64,000 nucleotides of DNA from Phytophthora quininea (Eukaryota > Oomycota > Peronosporomycetes > Peronosporales > Peronosporaceae), in contig JAAVTG010000635.1 in assembly GCA_011947345.1 (NCBI GenBank), forward strand, positions 62,001-126,000, written 5' to 3'. This document shows positions 40,390 to 50,800 of this stretch, one piece after another; position 1 is the stretch's first letter; every line of letters starts with the position of its first letter. A program made the position numbers and the translations under genes. The notes beneath the pieces were generated by a model that was given only the letters and a program-made list of their open reading frames with translations, was not told the origin of the DNA and made no database searches.

Positions 40390-41998
40390 ATGTTGGCCCC
40401 GTATCTGTGGTGTCTCGTAGCGGGTCTGCTTCTTGCCTCCCACGAGACCGCAGCCTCCTGCAGCAACTGGTCCACAAGATACCAAACCAACCTCGAGGGC
40501 GTCTGCGTCTGCAACGCCACCCAGTGCGACACCGTCTCCAATGACTACACGAGTCTCACATCGGGCCAGGTCGGAGTGTACACGACGTCCAAGGCCGGCG
40601 ACCGCTTCACATACAAGGTGGTGAACGTGGACTCGACGGCTGTGAGCAGTCCGACGTACTCGATTGACGTGACGACGCAGTACCAGACCATGATCGGCTT
40701 CGGCGGTTCCTTCACGGACGCGGCGGTCATCAACGTCAACAAGCTGTCTTCGACACTGCAGCAAATGGTGCTGGATCAGTACTACTCGAAATCGGGTCTT
40801 GAGTACTCGCTGGGTCGTGTGCCAATTGGCTCGACGGACTTTTCGACGAGCATTTACTCGTACAACGACGTGGTGGACGACTTCGAGATGGAGCACTTCT
40901 CCATTGCTGTGGATAAGGACAAGATCGAGTTGATCCAGCGCGCACTGAAGACGTCGTCACACGACGTGAAATTGTTCGCATCGTCGTGGGCACCTCCGGC
41001 TTGGATGACGACGAAGAATACGACGATCAACTGCTCGCTGAGGAAACCCCGGTGAGAAGTACTGGGAGGCTCTGGCGTTGTACTACTCCAAGTTCTTGGA
41101 CGCGTATTCACAAGAGGGCATCAACTTCTGGGCCATGACGGTGCAGAACGAACCGTCCAAATCGATCCTGCAGACGTCTGCTTGGCAATCGCTTCGGTTG
41201 ACAGCTGAGGAAGAACGCGACTTCGTAAAGCTCGACCTCGGTCCGATGATGGCCAAGAACCACCCCAATCTCAAGATCATTGCTGGCGACGACCAGAAGT
41301 CGGGTATCCTGGACCGTCTGGCTCCGTTTGAAGACGCAGACGCCATGAAGTACATCAGCGGACTTGGCGTCCACTGGTACCGCGATCTCGACTTCTTTTT
41401 CTTTAGTCTTGGCGGCGACTTCGACAAGCTCTTGTCGTTTCACAACAAATTCCCTGAAATCTTCATGCTGGCGACCGAGGCGTGCGAAGGCTACCTGCCG
41501 AGTTGGTTGGGCACGGGTTCGGGTGTCTCGCTTACGGACGCCGATAAGAGCTGGTCGCGCGCTGAGAACTACGGCCACGACATTATCGAGGACCTGAACA
41601 ACTACGTCGCTGGTTGGACCGACTGGAACCTGGCGCTAGACACCACGGGCGGACCCAACTGGGCCGAAACTACGTGGACGCGCCGATTCTGGTGGACGAG
41701 ACGAGCGGCGTCGAGTTCTACAAGCAGCCGATGTTCTACATCATGGGCCACTTCTCTAAATTCGTGCCGGCTGGCTCTCGCCGGATCGAGTTCCTGAAGA
41801 CGAAGACGCTGAGCAGCTTCCACCGCTGCGCTTTCGTGACTCCCGACAACCGCGTCGTGATGCAATTTATGAACCGAGACAATTCCGAGGTGACTGTGAG
41901 CGTGAAGCAGACGGACTTGAAGACGTTCACGCTGACGTTGCCCGCACTCGATGCAGACGGTTATCTTGCCGGCATCGAACGACATTAAAATCTTGTGA
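40390..41998 (+). pseudogene. GH30 paralogue E, inverted near-copy of D, several frame breaks
   Basis: ATG at 40390 starts MLAPYLWCLVAGLLLASHET, a signal peptide. Nearly identical to D over the coding region but on the opposite strand. Breaks: near 41041 (two bases fewer than C, one fewer than D, in the GAGGAAAC stretch), near 41667 (one A missing from the AAAA in GCCGAAAACTAC as seen in D) and near 41945 (two bases missing, CA). The motifs LFASSWAPPAWMT, MTVQNEP and LATEACEG are all present but in different frames. The number of breaks is higher than in other paralogues, so real decay is likely. Confidence 0.8.
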
Positions 41999-42047
41999 GG
42001 TCGATAGTTTTAGGATACTGATCAATATAAATCGAGCTTTGCAGACA

Positions 42048-42621
42048 ATGAACAACCGCTCCCCGCTGGAGGTTAACCCGTCCTTCAAACGGTTCTACGA
42101 GCAGCTTCGCGATCCAAATGTCCCTGCAGCTACAACCCCTCTACACGTGAGCGTTCTCAATGGCGACTATAGACGTGTCATTCGTCTCCTATCGGAAAAA
42201 CACACTGATCCCTGCGTCACCGATCACGTAAGAATCTCAATCGATTTTAGTTTTGCCACGCCACCTTCACACTTCTTTGCTCTGCAGACAGGATATACAC
42301 CACTGCACCATGCAGCACTTCTCGGTCATTTAAATATTTGCGAATTACTGATCAAATCAGGCGCTAACGTCAACGAAGCTGCTCACGACGGCTGCACGCC
42401 ACTTCACAAAGCTGCTCAGGGAGGAAACCCTGAAGTGGTGATGATGCTTCTCCAAGAAGGAGCAAATCCGTACGCAATGAACTCGGTAATGAGCTTGTCT
42501 TGAACAGCTTTACAGAGAGGTCTCACTGTATTTTTGCTTCCAGAAAGGTGAACGTGCATACACAATTGCTAGCCACCGTAACCACGTGCAAGTGGCGATA
42601 TTGCTGTACAAATACGCATAG
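42048..42621 (+). CDS. Small ankyrin-repeat protein, three exons
   Basis: Exons 42048-42227, 42288-42485 and 42544-42621 join in phase 0 to 151 residues; introns of 60 and 58 bp with GTAAGA/TGCAG and GTAATG/TCCAG. Ankyrin repeats: TPLHVSVLNGDYRRVIRLLSE, TGYTPLHHAALLGHLNICELL, DGCTPLHKAAQGGNPEVVMML, and a last half repeat GERAYTIASRNHVQVAILLY. These fold into a helical protein-binding stack; the partner is unknown. Only the repeats are visible, with no other domain. Confidence 0.85.
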
Positions 42622-42778
42622 AGTCAACAGAATGAAGAATGGTGAACCGCACAGCTTTATCGATCGTGTTTTGCTTGCGCAGAACCAGGAATCTCGGTGC
42701 TGTGCAGGTAATTAGATTTTTAAAACCAGAAAGTGCTTGCATCTCACTTGTCCTTTTCGGGGTTCTCGAGTTGATGGT

Positions 42779-44296
42779 ATGGCGAACCGAAAGAGCGTCT
42801 CCCACGTGTACGGGGTTATGGAGGAGCTGCGGCAGCTACGAGACAAGAATTCGATGCTCTCCGCGACGAACCGCCAGTTGGCCAAAACATTGGTACCCGG
42901 ATCTAATGATGTTATTGCTGTGTCGATTCTCACGATGCATTCGATGTTTTTTCCACACAGAACGCTACCAAACAAGACCTTGTGAAGGGCACGTATTGTG
43001 CAATGGCCTTTGTGTGTGCTCGGCATCATGTGAATTGATGGTGATGTTCCCGTTGTGTAGCACGGGCCGCAAAGAGTGCCATTTTCTCGGACAAAGGTGC
43101 GATCACTGTTGCAATGATTTTCGTACTAACATGAGAACTAACAATTGCATTTGCGTAGTGGTCGAGTGGATGGAAGCGCGGTACAAACCTGCCGAAGGTG
43201 CGCAAAAGTAGCTGGCAAAGTTTGAGGAGCAGCAAACTTGAGCAATCATTGTTCCAACAGTGCGAGACCAGGCAACCCAGTGCTGCTTGCAAGGTGATCG
43301 TATTGAAGTCGACCATGAAAGCCTGTTTTGTCTCGACAGCAATTCCCTCGAACCCGAGCCGCTACATTCTCCTCTGAGGAAGGACCGAGTTGTATGGGTC
43401 GTTTTCACCTAATGTGTTCTTGTCAGGTAGAATTCACGACTGTTGAGTGCTGTTTCTTGCAGGTGCGTGCGACATCTCCAATCGTGAATAATGTCACGTG
43501 CAAGCAAGCGTGTCTTGGAAGCAAAAACTTACAGAACAGAGCCCCAGTAGTCGTGCAGGTAAGTGATGTCAACTAACTCAACTCGTTAGGGATTTCAGTT
43601 CTTGCATTGCATATCCTCAGGCGTTCGGCACCTTAGAAGAAGACGCAATGACGAGCATCTCCGAGGACCAGGCGATCTCGCCCATCAACGATAATAGCGG
43701 TGGTGGTGACCAAATCCAAATGCAAGCTCAAGGCTCCAGACCCACTGGCCGTCCCCGGAAGTTGCAGCACATGGATCACCAGGAGGTAACACTGTTTTCT
43801 TGCCTGTGCATGTCATGTTGCTGACGACTGAAGTTTGATACTGCAACTTCTGTAGCATGGGCTGAAGAAGCGACTTCGCCACCGAGATGCAGACTTGTCC
43901 TACGTCGAGCCCAAGCTCAACACGAAGCTCCGTCGGGTACGTCACTTCAATCTCGTGTTCCATCAACGCACGCCTACTTTTTTGCATTTGCAGGGAGACT
44001 ACTACGGACTTGGGAAGCGTTCTGTCCCTTCCAACAAGACTCGTCGGTCGCCGAAGCAGCACATGATCTCCAGCACCCGAAATGGTTCGCCCCGCTTCCC
44101 GGCAGCGTTTGGGGGCAATGCAGCCCATTCCGCAGACGACACGTCAAGCGGATTTCATACGCCGAGCCCAAGCTCAACACCAAGCTCCGTCAGGTACGCA
44201 CAGCTCAATCGTGGCGATCAGTGCTGGCTGCGCGACCTGATCCACATCGTCGTGGTGCCATTCAAACAGGGGGACAAGTTCACCTTCACGTCCTGA
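42779..44296 (+). CDS. Shugoshin-like protein with two C-terminal SGO motifs
   Basis: Shugoshin protects centromeric cohesin by recruiting PP2A. The N-terminal part MANRKSVSHVYGVMEELRQL... with RDKNSMLSATNRQLAKTL is the coiled coil expected at the N-terminus. The SGO motif is SYVEPKLNTKLRR|GDYYG, split by an intron (43937-43993). A second motif, YAEPKLNTKLRQ|GDKFTFTS, ends the protein, again split by an intron (44194-44269). Supported 3' exons: 43621-43785, 43856-43936, 43994-44193 and 44270-44296. The exon 43994-44193 is one base short of phase; restoring one base in the G5 run near 44109-44113 puts the second motif in frame. Exons between 42893 and 43558 could not be resolved; a possible earlier exon begins at 42631. 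Confidence 0.72.
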
Positions 44297-44494
44297 ACCA
44301 AGCAGCGACCGTTACTCGAAATAGCATATCCCCTAATCCTCTCACATCTGTATTTTTAGCTCGATACTTCAGTCTGTTTTTAGCTCAGCACGCGAGCTTG
44401 CAGCCCTCGTTGGCAACACCACAACGCAACCAGAAGCGCCGGCGGCACTCGCTCGACTGACTCCTTTCCCCCACACACCCAGCGACAGGAAGCC

Positions 44495-45714
44495 ATGGGC
44501 TGCGTGAACTCTAAGCCGGACCAGGACGTCGTGACGGGCGATTCCCACGTTGATGCGAATGTCGACAATGCTACGACCGGCAAGCCGGCGCCTGTGAATC
44601 CCAACAGCTTCGAGGAGCAATACACGCTGGGCAAAGTCATCGGCTCGGGCACCTTCTCGGTCGTGCGCATTGCCGTCCACAAGCCCACGGGTCAACGCTA
44701 CGCCATCAAGTGCATCAAGCGCGACGGTCTCGTGGCCGAGGACATTGAGGCTCTGACGACCGAGTCGCCATTCTCAAGCAGATGAACCACCCCAACATTA
44801 TGATCCTGCACGACTTCTTCGTCGAGGAAAAGTTCTACTATTTGGTTACCGAGTTCATGGAGGGCGGCGAGCTCTTTGACCGCATCGTGGAGAAGTCCTA
44901 CTACAACGAGAGAGAAGCTCGCGACCTGGTCAAGTTGCTCCTGGAGGCCATCAAATACTGTCACGATGCCAACATCGTGCACCGCGACTTGAAGCCGGAG
45001 AACTTGCTGCTCACCAGCAAGGACGACGACGCATCCATCAAGCTGGCCGACTTTGGCTTTGCCAAGAGGATCGAGTTTGACAGCGAAGGTCTTGTGACAG
45101 CGTGTGGCACACCCGGTTATGTGGCGCCTGAAATCCTCGAGGGCAAGCCGTACGGCAAGACCGTCGACATTTGGAGCATTGGTGTCATCACGTACATTCT
45201 GCTGTGTGGTTACCCTCCATTCCATGACGACAACCACAATGCGCTGTTCAAGAAGATCAAGAAGGGCAAGTTCCAGTTCGACTCGCCGTACTGGGACCAC
45301 GTCTCGGACGATGCCAAGGACCTGATCTCGCAGATGCTGGTGGTCGACCCCGAGAAGCGGTGCGTTTACCATCGCCTTACTCTTTACTATTTTATGTGCG
45401 AGGTGCTGACTGTTTGGTGTATTTTGCGATTGCAGTGCGACAGTGGACCAGTTGCTCGCCCACCGATGGGTCACGGGCACGGAGGTGGCCACGGTGCAGC
45501 TCACGAGTGCGCTGGAGGAGCTGCGTCGCTTCAACGCGCGCCGCAAGTTCAAGGCCGCGGTCAGCACCGTGTCCACGACCGTCGGCTTCAGCAAGAAGTA
45601 CAGCAAATCGTACAGCCAGCCGCAGTCATCGCTCGACGAGCCCGCGAACGAGCTCGACAACGTGCCAGAGGTCTCCCCGAGACGGTGGACGTCGAGTTGG
45701 ACAAGACCGACTAG
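44495..45714 (+). CDS. Calmodulin-dependent-type protein kinase, N-myristoylated, two one-base breaks
   Basis: Exons 44495-45359 and 45436-45714 (intron 76 bp). MGCVNSK at the start is a myristoylation/palmitoylation signal. Kinase motifs: IGSGTFSVV (Gly loop), AIKCIK (Lys), HRDLKPENLLL, DFGFAKR, GTPGYVAPEIL. After the kinase domain comes FNARRKFKAAVSTVST, closely like the CaMKII/CaMKI autoinhibitory calmodulin-binding segment; no EF-hands, so it is not a plant-type CDPK. Breaks: one G missing near 44771 (before VAILKQMNHPNI, the alpha-C region) and one near 45683 near the C-terminus. With both restored the exons total 382 codons. It likely phosphorylates targets at membranes in response to calcium. 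Confidence 0.87.
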
Positions 45715-45835
45715 CGGAACAGGATCTGAAGTTGAAGTTGAAGGCAACCTATATCACAATTTTATTTTTAACCAATCAAATCAAATGTCACTACAATTTC
45801 TGGCATAATCCAAAGAGACACCAACGGCGGAAGCG

Positions 45836-46805
45836 ATGTGGTCGAGTCCCGAGGCGGACGAGGCCCAAAAGCGCAAGATCGTGCGGCACTTTGCCCCGCA
45901 CCTGAGCGACGAGCAGCTCACGACCCAGGAGCGGCGCTACTTTGCGCTGGGCCTGGCGCGCGTTCTGCTGGTGTTTGTGGCGCCGTCCTGCATCGTCTTT
46001 TGCACCCGCGACTGGTTCGTGGACACGCTCGTGTTTCTGGTGGTGGCGTTCGTGTGTGTCGTGGAGCTGGCGCTGGCACTGGTGCGAGTGAGACGGCTCG
46101 CAGTTTGGTCTGTACAGGCGTGGAGACTTACGGCGTGTTGATTGTGCATTGCTTTCAGTATCGCTACTACATATTGTGGCCTGAAGGACTGGCGCTGCGT
46201 TGGCGATACTGGATGGAAGTGAGTGCTGTATTAGTGTACAGGTCTCTAGCTGCAATCTAATAGTGCTTTGGCGGATAGATTGTCCAGGCAGAGGACATGT
46301 ACAAGCTCAGGATCTTAGGCTACTACGTCCGCAAGATCGACAAATTCCTGGGGCATTTCCCGCCGGGACTGAGCGCAGGCAAGATCAAGAGCCACTACCG
46401 CAAGCGCACGTGGCCTCTGCTAGTGTTGTTTGCATTAGTGTACGCAGGTTGTCTCGGACTGCTAGCACAGACGAAGCGCGAGAAGGCAGTGATGCGCACG
46501 TGGGGGTTCTACTTACTCTCAATTGGCAGCGGGCTGGTGGTGCTGCGCTACGCCAAGTTGCATCTCGTGGAGCTGCCGCAGGTCATTGCACTACGTGACC
46601 ACCCAGACGTGAGTCGACTTTTGTGGAGATTGCCGAGTTGGTCGCTACCGTTAACGCTTTTATATATCGATTGCAGTTCGCGATGGACCAACTCCCGAGC
46701 GTATCCGAAAGTGTTCCATTTGCACGGCCGATGCCATCGTACAGCACCACCAGCAGCGACCGCACCATCAAAATCGACGAGCAGAAGACCACCGTCGAAA
46801 TTTAA
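45836..46805 (+). CDS. Multi-pass membrane protein of unknown function, four exons
   Basis: Exons 45836-46087, 46159-46218, 46279-46608 and 46677-46805 join in phase 0 to 256 residues; introns of 71, 60 and 68 bp. Exon 3 may start nine bases later (46288). Hydrophobic segments: LARVLLVFVAPSCIVF and TLVFLVVAFVCVVELALAL (exon 1), WPLLVLFALVYAGCLGLLA and GFYLLSIGSGLVVL (exon 3). The C-terminal exon is polar, SVPFARPMPSYSTTSSDRTI. No family recognised; topology suggests about four membrane passes with a cytosolic tail. Confidence 0.75.
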
Positions 46806-46893
46806 TCGACGGATCCTCTCGAGGAGAAATGTAAAGTTACAGACAACCGGTTAGGCTCATCAAAGCGAAAGGAAATCATTCATTTACCACCAG

Positions 46894-48537
46894 ATGCGTT
46901 CACTTCAGCAAAATGCCTCATCGTTATACAGTCTATACGGATACATTCTGAATTATCCGGACAATGTTGCAACGGGTTCAACTGGGCGGGAAGCGTTGAT
47001 GCCGCCCGTCGTCGGACGCGAGCGGCGTCCACTGCCGTACGAGGCGCTAGAACCGGAGTGGGAGGCGCGAGAGTTCAGGAAGTTCCAGGCAGCGGCAGGC
47101 AGACAACAGGCCCCGTACGGCGCGTACCTCTTCGGTCGGTTGCTGCAGTCGGATTTGCATCAGAGCTGTCGGCCGGCGCTGCCTCCAGACGTCGACAAGC
47201 TCAACGGCTGCACGATTCAAGGCATGTGCATCCTGCAGGTCGTGGACGTGGCCAACATTGGCGAGAACTCTGAACATCGCACCGAGTTCTCGCCAGCAGG
47301 AGCGTCGCGTACGCTCAAGTTGGGGCTGACCGATGGCCATCAAATGGTCTTTGGTTTTGAGTTCCAACCGCTACCGCAGTTCAGTACGAAGATTGCACGA
47401 GGCACGAAGATCGTCGTGGAGAATGTACCTGTGAGGCATGGACTGCTGCTTCTTGCAGTAGATAACTGCCAGCTATTGGAGACTGGTGATGATCAATCGG
47501 AACGAACCGATCGGCAAAGAAAACAATCGACGGGCCCAGATGCCAATGGAGGAGCCTACTCAGCTGCATTGGTGAAGGCTCAATTTAATACATCACAGGA
47601 GAAGGCGTCACCAGATACATTGCCGACAACATCACGCCTGCCGATAGCTCCAGCAAGCAATGTGCCACGCCACAATCGACCAGTTAACGTACCTCCTCCA
47701 CCAAGACAAGAAGCTGTGCGCAATATGAGCCGGGCTACTACAAGCCCTTTTGTCCCAAACCGTGCAACCACCACTGCACCGCCCGTATTTGTGGATGCGC
47801 CTTCTTCAGACGAGGATTTTGACAGCGACACCACAGACCCGATGGTGGAGCATCTTTTCTACAGTCCAAACACTCCTAGAGAGCCCGCTGCAGCTAGAAT
47901 GACTTCCTCGACGGTTAGTGGTTCTCGAAAACGGCCACGATCACCATCGATAGAGAAGAAAGTTCCTGCTCCAGCAATATCTCGCTCACGCCAAATGACA
48001 GTATCAAGATCCAGCGGGGATATTATCATGGATAATGTCGAAGAGGGGCCTCTTAGCAGCATCCGTAACGTTCCAGCCCCAGTTAGCCAGCCGCCGATGG
48101 ACCCGAGACATCCGTTCCAGTACTTCTTTGCCAGACTTTCGACGTTGTCTAGTGCGACGCAAACGTCAATGACGACGACCCTGCAGATCCGTGCATGTAT
48201 CAAGTCTGTGATTGGCTTTCAGTTCAACACGGGTCGGTACCAGCTACGCGTTTCGGTGGAAGACTGCACAGCAACAAGAGAAGCAGACGTCGCAAACGAA
48301 TTTGTGACTCGACTCATGGGCGTTCCTTGCAGCGAGTTCGTGCAGACAATGCAAACAAAGCAGCAGGTGGCTCATGCGTGGGCAGCGACAATGCAGTTTG
48401 CGCTCATGAACCTCGAAGGCATTATGACATTCCAAGTGAGAGGAGCTGCGCCTCTCCTGTTAACCGACTGCCGAGATTACCAGCCAACTGATACACGCAG
48501 ATTACTGCAGCGCGTCAAGACTTTAATGCCTCGATAA
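46894..48537 (+). CDS. RMI1: RMI1, RecQ-mediated genome instability protein 1
   Basis: 547 residues, single exon, ATG at 46894. The N-terminal OB-fold (DUF1767-type) is visible: VDVANIGENSE, TLKLGLTDGHQMVFGFEFQPL, RGTKIVVENVPVRHGLLLL. A long disordered middle part follows, and a second OB-fold region starts about residue 408 (PFQYFFARLSTLSSATQ, then IRACIKSVIGFQFNTGRYQL and VRGAAPLLLTDC). RMI1 is the scaffold of the BLM-TOP3-RMI complex, which dissolves double Holliday junctions in the nucleus. The two-OB layout and length match the family. It ends 57 bp from a convergent gene. Confidence 0.88.
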   Translation: MRSLQQNASSLYSLYGYILNYPDNVATGSTGREALMPPVVGRERRPLPYEALEPEWEAREFRKFQAAAGRQQAPYGAYLFGRLLQSDLHQSCRPALPPDVDKLNGCTIQGMCILQVVDVANIGENSEHRTEFSPAGASRTLKLGLTDGHQMVFGFEFQPLPQFSTKIARGTKIVVENVPVRHGLLLLAVDNCQLLETGDDQSERTDRQRKQSTGPDANGGAYSAALVKAQFNTSQEKASPDTLPTTSRLPIAPASNVPRHNRPVNVPPPPRQEAVRNMSRATTSPFVPNRATTTAPPVFVDAPSSDEDFDSDTTDPMVEHLFYSPNTPREPAAARMTSSTVSGSRKRPRSPSIEKKVPAPAISRSRQMTVSRSSGDIIMDNVEEGPLSSIRNVPAPVSQPPMDPRHPFQYFFARLSTLSSATQTSMTTTLQIRACIKSVIGFQFNTGRYQLRVSVEDCTATREADVANEFVTRLMGVPCSEFVQTMQTKQQVAHAWAATMQFALMNLEGIMTFQVRGAAPLLLTDCRDYQPTDTRRLLQRVKTLMPR

Positions 48538-48593
48538 AAACCGCGTCGAGAAAATGATAGAACAAACTCGAGGTGTCTGTATATTGCTGAGCT

Positions 48594-49886
48594 TTATGTG
48601 TTGAGCATGGCTTTCCGAACGAGTGACTCTGTCGACAACACATCTTCGCACTCAAGCTTGAACAATCTGCCCCCACTCTCGCTTGCGGTTGCTCCAATCT
48701 TAACTTCCCGAGGAATACCCACTAGAACATCGTTCTTTGGGGTAGCGGTGGGAGGATGCATGACGAACATGAATGTGGTGTACTGTGCTTCTTCCGCACG
48801 CATGTTACGGTCGCTTTCGAGCAGTGTCTTGCATCGACGGCGTCGGCGGTTGATCTCTGTGTGTGCGACAGCTGCATTGCTCGAGTGACCAAAGTCTGCC
48901 GCCTTCGCTAGCACCTCGTACTCAGTACGGGAGAGTTCACTGGCTAACGTGGCAGAACGAGGATACTCCAGCCCGCTGAGCTTAATTTTGCCAACGCAGC
49001 ATGGGGCCAACACGTACGCAGCCCGTTCCGCGAGGCACTTCTGCATCACCATATCGGTCGCCTCACCGCAAGCGTGCAGCGCAATTCCAACGTCGAAAGG
49101 TTTGTCGTAGTCGTCAATGAACCCGAAAAATATCTCAACGTTGGCCAACTGAGCTGCAGCGATCCGCTCCTTAGCTGAGCAACAGCATTAAACGACAGAG
49201 CCAAGTTAGGATTTTTGTCGTGTCAGATACGTAATCGTAGACAACAACGCTCAAACCGATAGCTAGCGACGGCTCCTTCTTGTCCAGCAGAATGAACGTG
49301 CACTGTGGAAACAGGGATGCGAGTGGCAGCGCGACGTAGCCAGACCCCGCGCAGAACTCCACGACGATGTCTCCAGGCCTGCAAAGATCCGACCATTGTT
49401 AGCTTTCCCAGCCCCTCGTCGATTCTAACTGTTGCATCAAGCAAACCTGAGTATCCGTCTCAAAAACACTGCCAAATTGTCCACTTGCTGTCGCTTGTTC
49501 CTCGCTCGTTGAGCAGGTAGCTTGCCATCTCGTGGGTGGATTCCGTCCGGCAGGTCTCCCCACGGGATACCCCACTCTGTCTCCGCTTCCGATGTTTCGT
49601 CTTCCACCACGTGCAGACAGTTGAGCGGGTTGCAGCGATAGCTTGCCTTGGTCTGACCGAACGGCGTGCGCTCGACGCGATCCAGCAGCTCCTCGAACCA
49701 CAACTGCGAGTTCTTGGGCGCCTGCAGACCCTTCTTGCGTAGTTTGCGTGCACTGCGGAGGTTGCCGGACGTGCTCACCGCATCGATCTGGACGGTACCT
49801 GAGTGGTCGTCACTGTCAGCGGTGGTGGCAGCCCATTCGGCGTCGTCCCAAGTGCCCCACGTGAGCGTCGAGAGCACGCTGTTCAT
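48594..49886 (-). CDS. GSTCD-like SAM-dependent methyltransferase, three exons, 5' end uncertain
   Basis: Exons 49447-49886, 49257-49378 and 48594-49174 join in phase (introns 68 and 82 bp) to 380 residues. The methyltransferase core shows VVEFCAGSGYVALPL (SAM-binding loop), FILLDKKEPSLAI, FDVGIALHACGEATDM and YVLAPCCVGKIKLSG; the LHACG and PCC motifs are typical of GSTCD-type proteins. Upstream, KLPAQRARNKRQQVDNL matches the conserved lead-in. The start at 49886 (MNSVLSTLTW) is the first ATG; an open frame continues further upstream with only GTG starts, so N-terminal exons may be missing. Substrate unknown, possibly RNA. Confidence 0.78.
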
Positions 49887-50733
49887 GACGGTTGGTGTGA
49901 GCAACAGCGACGAGAATGGAGCGCTGTGATTGGCTGGGGGCTGACGTAGCAGCTCGGCACTTGTTTGACCGTCGTCATGGCTCAGTAGTCCGAGCTGCGG
50001 CGAGAGCGCTGCATTTGAACGAAATAGCCCTTGCTGGAGACACCTAGCTGGGAGATTCGCACCTTGGCAGCATTTCCGGTGCCTGGCGAGATGGACGACT
50101 ACCGGTACTGCAGTTGGCTGAACACGCAATTCGCGTTCGCGATGGGACGGCAGGCAAAAACGGTTGGCTTCGCACGTTCCCGAAACCAGGACGAACACGC
50201 CGGAGCTGAAACGAAATCGCAAACAACGCTGTGCACTCACGACCTGCTGGCTCGACACCACTGGCAGCGGCTCATCGAGTTGATCGGCGTCGCCAGTGCC
50301 AACTCAAACGATCTCGCCACGCAGAACAAGCGCGACCTGATTCGACGTGAGAATGCATACCTTCTTAACACAATTGGGTACGACGACGAATCCCTCTGCA
50401 ATTCGATAGCGATGGGCAGCAGAATGGGTGGCCCCGCAACGTCTATCGTCCGTAAGTTGAAGCCCGCCGTCGGCATTACGGCCTGCTTCTAGCAGCGCGA
50501 GCGCCCTGCGCTTCCTCGCTCTGGACAAGCCACTTGTGTCCTCGCCGCCGAGGCCGTTCCTCAGAATGCATGCGAGCTATTCTCGCGCGTCCTACCTGGC
50601 GTCATGTCATCGCGGCTGTGGCTTGTCATTGGCTCATCCCGCCACGAATGCCCTCGACCACTCAGTGAACAGCGAGGTTTTTCGGCTTCAACGCCTTCTC
50701 CCCGAGGTTTTTATCCAGAAACCCCCATGCACG
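49887..50733. other. Region with unclear coding content between GSTCD-like gene and SAM synthetase
   Basis: A plus-strand open frame at 50031-50492 (153 codons) and overlapping minus-strand frames exist. None has a recognised domain. The minus frames could be upstream exons of the GSTCD-like gene. From 50500 on the region has an ATTGG (CCAAT) box near 50627 and is probably the promoter of S-adenosylmethionine synthetase. Confidence 0.4.
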
Positions 50734-50752
50734 CCTCATTCTGGAATTTGCT
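50734..50752 (+). promoter_or_regulatory. Inr/FPR core promoter of S-adenosylmethionine synthetase
   Basis: CCTCATTCTGGAATTTGCT matches 17 of 19 positions of the oomycete consensus GCTCATTYYNCAWTTTNYY. It ends 48 bases before the ATG at 50801. Confidence 0.7.
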
Positions 50753-50800
50753 TGCCGGCGCGCACTTCCGCAGAAAGACACACTCCTCCTATCCACAAAG

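Noticed and set aside
50031..50492. Plus-strand 153-codon open frame
   Set aside because: Looks like an antisense frame; the minus strand here may hold upstream exons of the GSTCD-like gene. Evidence is insufficient for either.
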